Of a stretch of 51,000 bases of DNA, positions 43,163-51,000 are shown in pieces. The translations under genes were made by a program, and so were the position numbers. A model generated the notes under the pieces. The model made no database searches, was not told where the DNA came from, and saw only the letters and a list, made by a program, of their open reading frames with translations. Position 1 is the stretch's first letter; each line of letters begins with the position of its first letter. Source of the stretch: Rubrivivax sp. (GTDB lineage Bacteria > Pseudomonadota > Gammaproteobacteria > Burkholderiales > Burkholderiaceae_C); the NCBI GenBank assembly GCA_024641965.1, contig JAHECC010000006.1:1-51000 (forward strand), written 5' to 3'.

Positions 43163-44326
43163 ATGACCCTTTCCAACCCGGAGTTGTGGATCGCGCTGGT
43201 GCAGATCATCGGCGTGAACATCGTGCTGTCGGGCGACAACGCGGTGGTCATCGCGCTGGCGGCGCGGGGCCTGCCCGCCGAACAGCAGAAGAAGGCCATT
43301 GCCTGGGGCAGCGGCGCCGCAGTGGTGATGCGCATCGGGTTGACGGTGGTTGCGGTCGAACTGCTGCGCCTGCCCTACCTGAAGCTGGTCGGCGCCGCGC
43401 TGCTGCTGTGGATCGCCGTGCAGTTGCTGCTGCCCGAAGACGAGCAGGAGGGGCACGGCGGCGGCGTGGGCTCGCTGGCCGCGGCGATCAAGACCATCTT
43501 GCTGGCCGACCTGGTGATGAGCCTGGACAACGTGATTGCCGTGGCGGCGGCCGCCAAGGGGCACACGGGGTTGCTGATCGTCGGCCTGGCGATCTCGATT
43601 CCGCTGGTGGTGTTTGCCAGCACGCTGCTGCTCAAGCTGATGCAGCGCTATCCGGTGATCATCACATTGGGCGCCGGCCTGCTGGGCTGGGTGGCCGGCG
43701 ACATGATGATCACCGACCCGGTGGACAAGCCCTGGATCGACGCCGAGGCCGCCTTCCTGCACTGGGGCGCCCCGGCGTTCTTCGCCGTGGCCGTGGTGCT
43801 GACCGGCAAATGGCTGGCGGCGCGCCGCATGGCGCAGCGCGCGTCTGCCGCGGCGCCGGCTGGCGTCCGGGCCGCGGCAGGCGCATCGGCGCACTTGCAG
43901 CGCGTGCTGCTGGCCGTCGACGGCTCGGACGGCGCGGCGCGCGCCGTGAATCACCTGATCGCGCTGCGTCGCGATCTGCGCCAGCCCGACGCGCTGGCGG
44001 TGCACCTGCTGAACGTGCAGCGACCGCTGTCGGGTGACGTGTCGCGCTTCGTGCCGGGCAAGACGGTCGACGACTACCATCGCGAGCAGAGCGAGAAGGC
44101 GCTGGTCCCGGCACGGGCCCTGCTCGACGCAGCCGGCGTGCCGCACACCGATCACCGTCGCTCTGGCGATCTGGGGCCGACCATTGCAGCAGTGGCCGCA
44201 GCGGAGGGCTGCGATCTGATCGTCATGGGGACTCGCGGCCAGGGGGCGACCGCGTCGGCCCTGGTCGGGTCGGTGGCGCAAAGCACACTGGAAAGTGCCG
44301 GCATGCCGGTGATGCTGGTCAAATGA
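43163..44326 (+). CDS. TerC-family membrane protein fused to a UspA domain (copy 1)
   Basis: A 387-residue protein. Residues 1-215 are a TerC/YjbE-type transporter with seven helices and the paired acidic motifs NIVLSGDNAVVIALAA and DLVMSLDNVIAVAAAA, each with Asp-Asn in the membrane. VIITLGAGLLGWVAGDMMITD follows. Residues about 245-387 form a universal stress domain (RVLLAVDGSDGAARAV to GMPVMLVK). The ATP loop G-x2-G-x9-GS is exact (GTRGQGATASALVGS). TerC relatives are linked to Mn2+ or other metal export and tellurite resistance. The next gene is a tandem homologue. The intergenic sequence does not show a Mn riboswitch. Confidence 0.9.
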   Translation: MTLSNPELWIALVQIIGVNIVLSGDNAVVIALAARGLPAEQQKKAIAWGSGAAVVMRIGLTVVAVELLRLPYLKLVGAALLLWIAVQLLLPEDEQEGHGGGVGSLAAAIKTILLADLVMSLDNVIAVAAAAKGHTGLLIVGLAISIPLVVFASTLLLKLMQRYPVIITLGAGLLGWVAGDMMITDPVDKPWIDAEAAFLHWGAPAFFAVAVVLTGKWLAARRMAQRASAAAPAGVRAAAGASAHLQRVLLAVDGSDGAARAVNHLIALRRDLRQPDALAVHLLNVQRPLSGDVSRFVPGKTVDDYHREQSEKALVPARALLDAAGVPHTDHRRSGDLGPTIAAVAAAEGCDLIVMGTRGQGATASALVGSVAQSTLESAGMPVMLVK

Positions 44327-44394
44327 GCGGGCGTGCCACGCCGTGGGTGGCTGCTTCGTGAAACAAGCGCGCAATTGATGGAGGAACAAGCTTG

Positions 44395-45585
44395 ATGGAA
44401 TCGTTCTTGACCGCCGGCTTCTGGTTGGCGGTGGGGCAGATCATCATGATCGACATCCTGCTCGGCGGGGACAACGCGGTAGTCATCGCGCTGGCCTGCC
44501 GCAAGCTTCCGCCGAAGCAGCGCACGCAGGGCATCCTGTGGGGCACGGCCGGTGCGATCGTGCTGCGCATCGTGCTGATCTTCTTCGCGCTGCAGCTGCT
44601 GGCCATCCCTTTCCTGAAAATTGTCGGCGCGCTGCTGCTGGTGTGGATCGGCGTGAAGCTGCTGGTGCCGGAGCATGAGGACGGCCACGCCAGCATCGCG
44701 GGCAGCGACCGCCTGTGGGGTGCCGTCAAGACGGTCATCGTCGCCGATTTCGTGATGAGCGTGGACAACGTCATCGCCATCGCGGGCGCCGCCGAGGCGG
44801 CCGAGGGCGACCACGGCATGGCGCTGGTCATCTTCGGCGTGCTCGTCAGCATCCCGATCATTGTCTGGGGCAGCCAGATGGTGATCAAGCTGATGGACCG
44901 CTTCCCGGTCATCATCACGCTCGGCGGCATGCTGCTGGGCTGGATCGCCGGCACGATGATGGTGACCGACCCGGCGCTCGTGAACCCCGAGGTGATGCCC
45001 GCCTTTCCGAAGATCGAGGCCACCCACATGGTGCGCTACGGCGCGGGCATTTTCGGCGCGCTGCTGGTGCTGGCCATCGGCAAGCTGTTGGTCATGCGCC
45101 GGGGCCGCCGTGCTGCGCCGGCCGCCGTTGACGCGTCGCCGGACGTGGGGGGCCGGCTGCGGCGCATCCTGCTGGCCGTGGACGGCTCATCGGCGTCCGA
45201 CCGTGCCACGCAGCGCGTCATCGACATGCGACAGGATTTGGCCGACCCGTCGGCGCAGGAACTGCGCCTGCTCAACGTGCAGCGACCGGTGTCTGGCGAC
45301 GTGTCGTCCTTCGTGGCCAGCAAGTCGCTGGAGGAGTACTACCAGGAACGCGGCGAGAAGGCGCTGGCTTCGGCGCGTGCGCTGCTCGACGCCGCCGGCG
45401 TGCGCTACGAGGTTGAACAGCGTGTCGGCTCGCCCGGTGAAACGATCGCCAAGCAGGCCAGATCCCGCCATTGCGATCTGATCGTCATGGGCACGAAAGG
45501 CGCCGGCGCGGCGGCGTCACTGATGGGCTCGGTGGCGCAGAGCACGCTCGAGCATGCCGGCGTGCCGCTGATGCTGGTGAAGTGA
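44395..45585 (+). CDS. TerC-family membrane protein fused to a UspA domain (copy 2)
   Basis: A 396-residue paralogue of the preceding gene with the same architecture. The TerC half has DILLGGDNAVVIALACRKLP and DFVMSVDNVIAIAGAAEAAE. The UspA half runs from RILLAVDGSSASDRATQRVI to GVPLMLVK. Its ATP-loop is one residue short (GTKGAGAAASLMGS, G-x2-G-x8-GS), which may change nucleotide binding. A GGAGG lies 10 nt before the ATG; a TTG 3 nt earlier is an alternative start. The gap to copy 1 is 68 bp, so one transcript is likely. The pair may export metal ions under control of the cytosolic ATP-binding domains. Confidence 0.9.
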   Translation: MESFLTAGFWLAVGQIIMIDILLGGDNAVVIALACRKLPPKQRTQGILWGTAGAIVLRIVLIFFALQLLAIPFLKIVGALLLVWIGVKLLVPEHEDGHASIAGSDRLWGAVKTVIVADFVMSVDNVIAIAGAAEAAEGDHGMALVIFGVLVSIPIIVWGSQMVIKLMDRFPVIITLGGMLLGWIAGTMMVTDPALVNPEVMPAFPKIEATHMVRYGAGIFGALLVLAIGKLLVMRRGRRAAPAAVDASPDVGGRLRRILLAVDGSSASDRATQRVIDMRQDLADPSAQELRLLNVQRPVSGDVSSFVASKSLEEYYQERGEKALASARALLDAAGVRYEVEQRVGSPGETIAKQARSRHCDLIVMGTKGAGAAASLMGSVAQSTLEHAGVPLMLVK

Positions 45586-45595
45586 GGCCGTTCGC

Positions 45596-46605
45596 CTATG
45601 CGCCCAGGGGCTGCATGCGCACGTGGCCCTTTTCCTCGTCCATCGTCTTGCCCAGCAGCTTGACCAGCGCATAGACGGTGTCGATGTGCGGCGTCGGCGT
45701 GTTCGTCAGCCGGCCGAGTTCGACCACCGAGCCGACCAGCGCGTCGATCTCGGGCGCGCGGCCGGCCTCGATGTCCTGCAGCATGCTGGTCTTGTGCTTG
45801 CCCACCTTCTCGGCGCCGCCGATGCGCTTGTCGATGCTGACGCGGAAGGTGATGCCCAGCTTGTTGGCCACCTCCTGCGCCTCGGTCATCATCGCCGCGG
45901 CCAACTCGCGCGTCAGCGGATACTGGCAGATATCCACCAGCGTGGCGTGCGCCAGGCTGCTGATCGGGTTGAAGGTCAGGTTGCCCCACAGCTTGAGCCA
46001 GATCTCCGAGCGGATGTTGTCCAGCACCGGGCTCTTGAAGCCAGCCTTGATCAGGCAATCGGCGACGCGCTGCACGCGCTCGCTGGTGCTGCCATCGAGT
46101 TCGCCGACCGGGAAGCGCTCACCCTCGATGTGACGCACCACACCCGGAGCGATCAGCTCCGAGGCCGGATAGACGACGCAGCCGATCACCTGGCTCGCCG
46201 GAATGGCCGCGGCGATGCGCCCGCTCGGGTCCACGCTCTTCACCGCCGAGCCGGCGAGTGCGCCGCCGTGCTTGTGGAAGTACCAGAAAGGCACGCCGTT
46301 CTGCATCGTCACGATCAGCGTGTCCGGGCCGATCAGCTTGGGCACGTCGTCGACGACGGCTTCCAGCTGGTGTGCTTTCATGGCAAGGATCAGGATGTCC
46401 TGCACGCCCGCTTCAGCGTAATCGTTGGTTGCTTTCACGTCGCGGGCGACATGCTCGCTGCCGTCGTGCATGACCAGCTTCATGCCGTTCTTGCGGATGG
46501 CCTCGAGATTCGCGCCTCGCACGATGAAGGTGACGTCCTCGCCGGCCAGCGCCAGCTTCACGCCGACATAACCGCCGATGGCGCCGGCACCGATGATTGC
46601 AATTT

Positions 46606-46609
<4 letters not shown>
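45596..46609 (-). CDS. Ketopantoate reductase family (PanE/ApbA-like) dehydrogenase
   Basis: A 337-residue NADPH-dependent enzyme. The Rossmann loop is MKIAIIGAGAIGGYVGVKLA. Further family blocks are LAMKAHQLEAVVDDVPKL, IVTMQNGVPFWYFHKHG and the C-terminal-domain LWGNLTFNPISSLAHATLVD with the family Lys-Asn nearby. True PanE makes pantoate for CoA. Here it is translationally coupled (ATGA at 46606-46609) to an FAH-family hydrolase and lies by sugar-acid genes, so a catabolic 2-oxo-acid reductase is more likely. It converges with the TerC gene with a 10-bp gap. Confidence 0.87.
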
Positions 46610-48332
<1,723 letters not shown>

Positions 48333-48359
48333 CACCACAACCCCACAGAAGGCATAGCC

Positions 48360-49223
48360 ATGAAATTGCTTCGTTATGGCCACAAGGGCGACGAGAAGCC
48401 CGCACTGCTCGACGCTGACGGTCACATCCGCGACCTGTCCGGCGAGCTGCCCGACATCACCAACGCCACGCTCACGCCGCACAGCCTGAAGCGGCTGCGT
48501 GAACTCGATCAGGCCTCGCTGCCGGTGGTGACGAATCCCGGGCGCATCGCGCCGCCATGGAATGGCATGGGCAAGTTCATCTGCGTCGGCCTCAACTACT
48601 CGGACCATGCCGCCGAAACCGGCAACCCGATTCCGAAGGAACCGATCCTGTTCATGAAACCGACCAGCGCGCTGGTCGGCTGCAACGATGCGATCGTGCT
48701 GCCGCGGGAGTCGCTGAAGAGCGACTGGGAGGTCGAGCTCGGCGTGGTCATCGGCCGCAAGGCACGCTATGTGTCGGAGGCCGATGCGTTGAAGCACGTG
48801 GCCGGTTATTGCGTCGTCAACGATCTGTCCGAACGCGAGTACCAGCTCGAGCGCGGCGGCACCTGGGACAAGGGCAAGGGCTGCGACACTTTCGGCCCAG
48901 TGGGCCCGTGGGTCGTGACGGCCGATGAAGTGGCGGACCCGCAGCATCTGGCGATGTGGCTCGACGTCAACGGCAAGCGTGTGCAGAACGGCAGCACGAA
49001 GACGATGATCTTCGGTGTGGCACAACTGGTCAGCTACATCAGCCGCTTCACCACGCTGTACCCGGGCGACCTGATCAGCACCGGCACACCGCCGGGCGTG
49101 GGCATGGGCATGAAGCCGCCGACCTACCTGAAACCCGGCGACACGATGGTGCTCGGCATCGAAGGTCTGGGCGAGCAGCGCCAGACCGTACATGCCTGGG
49201 ATCCGGCGCTGATCGACAACTGA
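48360..49223 (+). CDS. FAH-family hydrolase, probably 2,4-diketo-3-deoxy-sugar-acid hydrolase
   Basis: A 287-residue enzyme. The FAH core is complete: FICVGLNYSDHAAETGNPIP, LFMKPTSALVG, KSDWEVELGVVIGRKARYVS with Glu metal ligands, VVNDLSEREYQ with the Asp ligand, and STGTPPGVGMGMKPP. The N-terminal MKLLRYGHKGDEKPALLD is typical of the ureidoglycolate-lyase/diketo-deoxysugar-acid hydrolase branch. It should split a 2,4-diketo acid to pyruvate and a hydroxy acid. AGAAGG precedes the ATG. The repeat copy and the UxaA-like gene follow. Confidence 0.9.
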   Translation: MKLLRYGHKGDEKPALLDADGHIRDLSGELPDITNATLTPHSLKRLRELDQASLPVVTNPGRIAPPWNGMGKFICVGLNYSDHAAETGNPIPKEPILFMKPTSALVGCNDAIVLPRESLKSDWEVELGVVIGRKARYVSEADALKHVAGYCVVNDLSEREYQLERGGTWDKGKGCDTFGPVGPWVVTADEVADPQHLAMWLDVNGKRVQNGSTKTMIFGVAQLVSYISRFTTLYPGDLISTGTPPGVGMGMKPPTYLKPGDTMVLGIEGLGEQRQTVHAWDPALIDN

Positions 49224-49228
49224 TGTGG

Positions 49229-49301
49229 CCACCCCCGCAGCGGCTTCGCCGCTCCCCCTCAAAGGAGGCATACCCTGCGGCCCCGAAGAGCCGGTTCCGC
49301 G
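49229..49301 (-). repeat. Dispersed intergenic repeat, copy 2
   Basis: The reverse complement of this segment matches 34487-34558 closely: CGCGGAACCGGCT at one end, TTGAGGGGGAGCGGCGAAG in the middle, GCGGGGGTGG at the other end. An AGCGGC-TTC-GCCGCT hairpin is visible on the plus strand. It starts 5 bp after the FAH stop and lies inside the probable catabolic operon, 45 bp before the dehydratase start. Confidence 0.7.
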
Positions 49302-49346
49302 GCTGTCGCTTGATGCCACCGCGCTTGGCCTCCAAGGTCCCGTCTC

Positions 49347-50882
49347 GTGAGTAGCCCTGCGTCGCCGGTGATCCGCATCCATCCGGCGGACGATGTCGTC
49401 ATCGCGCGCACGCAGCTGCTGGGCGGCACGGTGCTGGCCGGCGAAGGCGTCACCGTCAGCGGACTGATCCCGCCGGGCCATAAGGTGGCGGTGCGCGCGG
49501 TGGCCGCCGGAGCGCCGGTGCGGCGCTACAACCAGGTGATCGGCATGGCGCGCGTGGACATCGCGCCCGGCCAGCATGTGCACAGCCACAACCTGGAGTT
49601 CGGCGACTTCGCGCGCGACCATGCGGTCGGCGAGGGTGTCACGCCCACGGACTTCGCAACCGCGCCGGCCACCTTCCAGGGCATCGTGCGGCCCGACGGC
49701 CGCGTGGCCACGCGCAACTACATCGGCGTGCTGACCTCGGTGAACTGCTCGGCCACGGTGGCGCGGGCCATCGCCGACCACTTCCGGCGCGACATCAATC
49801 CGCGCGCGCTCGAGCGCTACCCGAACGTCGATGGCGTGATCGCGCTGACGCATGGTGCCGGTTGCGCCACCGCCAGCGACGGCGAGCCGCTGCAGGTGCT
49901 GCGCCGCACGCTCGGCGGTTACGCGCGCCACCCCAACTTCGGCGCACTGCTGCTCGTTGGCCTGGGCTGCGAGACCAACCAGATCAGCGGCCTGATGCAG
50001 CAGGAAGGCCTGCAGGAGAGCAGCCGGCTGCACAGCTTCAGCATCCAGGACACGGGGGGCACGACCAAGACGGTGGCGCGCGGCATCGAACTGGTGCAGT
50101 GGATGCTCGAGGACGCCAACCGGGTGACGCGTCAGCCGGTGCCGGCCAGCCACATCGTCGTCGGGCTGCAGTGCGGTGGCTCCGACGGCTATTCGGGCAT
50201 CAGCGCGAACCCGGCGCTGGGCGCGGCGGTGGACCGGCTGGTGCGCCATGGCGGCACCGCGATCCTGTCCGAATCGCCCGAGGTCTATGGCGGCGAGCAT
50301 CTGCTGACGCGACGCGCGGTGTCGCAGGCCGTTGCCGACAAGCTGCTGGCGCGGCTGCGCTGGTGGGAGAACTACTGCGCCATCAATGGCGGCGCGATGG
50401 ACAACAACCCCTCGTCCGGCAACAAGGCCGGCGGGTTGACGACGATCCTCGAAAAGAGCCTGGGCGCCGTGGCCAAGAGCGGCACCACCAACCTGGTCGA
50501 GGTCTACGAATACGCCCAGCCGGTGACGGCCAAGGGGCTGGTCTTCATGGACACGCCGGGCTACGACCCGGTGTCCGCCACCGGCCAGGTGGCCGGCGGG
50601 GCGAACCTGATCTGCTTCACCACCGGGCGCGGCTCGGCCTACGGCTGTGCGCCGTCGCCGTCATTGAAGCTGTCGACCAACACCGCGCTGTGGCTGAAGC
50701 AGGAAGACGACATCGACATCAACTGCGGCGAGGTCATCGACGGCACGGCCAGCATCGACGAACTCGGCGAACGCATCTTCCGCCTGATGCTCGACACCGC
50801 CTCGGGCCGTGCCACCAAGAGCGAAAAGCACGGCTACGGACAGAACGAGTTCGTGCCCTGGCAGTTGGGTGCGGTGATGTGA
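49347..50882 (+). CDS. UxaA/GarD-family sugar-acid dehydratase
   Basis: A 511-residue enzyme. An N-terminal SAF domain (about residues 8-100, VVIARTQLLGGTVL to PGQHVHSHNL) precedes the altronate/galactarate dehydratase body. The body includes NYIGVLTSVNCSATVARAIA, LTHGAGCATASDGEPL, GLGCETNQISGLMQ, GLQCGGSDGYSGISANPALG and NPSSGNKAGGLTTILEKSLG. Cys residues in these motifs probably bind iron. It dehydrates an aldonate or aldarate to a 2-keto-3-deoxy acid, the substrate type expected for the SDR and FAH genes upstream. The start is GTG at 49347 (VSSPASPVIRIHP). No strong Shine-Dalgarno is visible. Confidence 0.88.
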   Translation: MSSPASPVIRIHPADDVVIARTQLLGGTVLAGEGVTVSGLIPPGHKVAVRAVAAGAPVRRYNQVIGMARVDIAPGQHVHSHNLEFGDFARDHAVGEGVTPTDFATAPATFQGIVRPDGRVATRNYIGVLTSVNCSATVARAIADHFRRDINPRALERYPNVDGVIALTHGAGCATASDGEPLQVLRRTLGGYARHPNFGALLLVGLGCETNQISGLMQQEGLQESSRLHSFSIQDTGGTTKTVARGIELVQWMLEDANRVTRQPVPASHIVVGLQCGGSDGYSGISANPALGAAVDRLVRHGGTAILSESPEVYGGEHLLTRRAVSQAVADKLLARLRWWENYCAINGGAMDNNPSSGNKAGGLTTILEKSLGAVAKSGTTNLVEVYEYAQPVTAKGLVFMDTPGYDPVSATGQVAGGANLICFTTGRGSAYGCAPSPSLKLSTNTALWLKQEDDIDINCGEVIDGTASIDELGERIFRLMLDTASGRATKSEKHGYGQNEFVPWQLGAVM

Positions 50883-50909
50883 CGCCGGTCCGTTCAGAGC
50901 AAGCCTGAC

Positions 50910-51000
50910 TCAGTCCTTGATCGCCAACGGTGCCGGCAGCACCATGGCGCGCCGTGCCATGGCCTCGCGCACGCGGTCCGGATAGTCGCTGATCAGGCCG
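50910..51000 (-). CDS. Glycerophosphodiester phosphodiesterase, C-terminal end only
   Basis: The frame enters from the right edge and stops with TGA at 50912-50910. The visible 29 residues begin GLISDYPDRVREAM and end LPAPLAIKD. GLISDYPDRVREAM is the characteristic C-terminus of GDPD enzymes (UgpQ type), which hydrolyse glycerophosphodiesters to glycerol-3-phosphate and an alcohol. The catalytic part lies outside the window. It converges with the UxaA-like gene across 27 bp. Confidence 0.75.
   Translation of the reverse strand, partial: GLISDYPDRVREAMARRAMVLPAPLAIKD

Overview
The window is one 51 kb stretch of high-GC DNA that looks chromosomal. Almost all of it is coding, in short operons with ATGA, GTGA or TGATG stop/start overlaps. 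Gene content (Bug/TctC receptor with TctAB, TRAP transporter with 5-oxoprolinase, YajQ beside MurB, RibF-IleS-LspA, CaiB-type CoA transferases, paired acyl-CoA dehydrogenases) and the GC-rich intergenic repeats suggest a betaproteobacterium of the order Burkholderiales, perhaps near Comamonadaceae or the Rubrivivax/Leptothrix group. That placement is an inference from gene content. I saw no rRNA, tRNA, CRISPR array, transposase, integrase or prophage gene.

Layout. 1-5865: the end of an SDR enzyme, an EamA exporter with a DUF2007 protein, a DUF2784 membrane protein, a quinone oxidoreductase, two exported proteins of unknown role and a DUF2189 membrane protein. 5942-11948 (minus): lspA, ileS and ribF, then the Mg2+ channel mgtE. 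12121-15188 (minus): a class III CoA transferase, an RsuA-type pseudouridine synthase and a short acyl-CoA dehydrogenase homologue. 15273-17753: a TPR protein, an S58 (DmpA-like) peptidase and a divergent LysR regulator. 17875-24154 (plus): a seven-gene operon of DUF1445 protein, TRAP transporter DctPQM and 5-oxoprolinase PxpBCA, probably for uptake and use of pyroglutamate or a related compound. 24305-26451: a PLP-dependent dehydratase and argE, separated by only 29 bp containing a palindrome.

26509-28275 encodes a CHAT (caspase-like) protease domain fused to a C-terminal TIR-like Rossmannoid domain. It is the best candidate in the window for an undescribed signalling, defence or cell-death component. 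28453-32176: a pair of acyl-CoA dehydrogenases and an MFS transporter. 32184-34422: a retropepsin-like protease, yajQ and murB. 34559-37434 (minus): a BarA-like three-module hybrid histidine kinase translationally coupled to an exported molybdopterin-domain protein. 37717-43025 (plus): a tripartite tricarboxylate transporter (TctC-TctB-TctA), a cytidylate-kinase-like/BON fusion and a formyl-CoA transferase, which together look like a carboxylate uptake and CoA-activation operon. 43163-45585: two tandem TerC-UspA fusions. 45596-50882: a ketopantoate-reductase-like enzyme and an FAH-family hydrolase on the minus strand, divergent from an SDR, a second FAH hydrolase and an altronate/galactarate dehydratase-like enzyme, which fit a non-phosphorylative sugar-acid pathway. 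The last 91 bases hold the C-terminus of a glycerophosphodiester phosphodiesterase on the minus strand.

Two copies of a roughly 72-bp repeat in opposite orientation lie at 34487-34558 and 49229-49301. Perfect GC-rich hairpins sit at several convergent gene junctions and directly after the binding-protein gene in both transporter operons.
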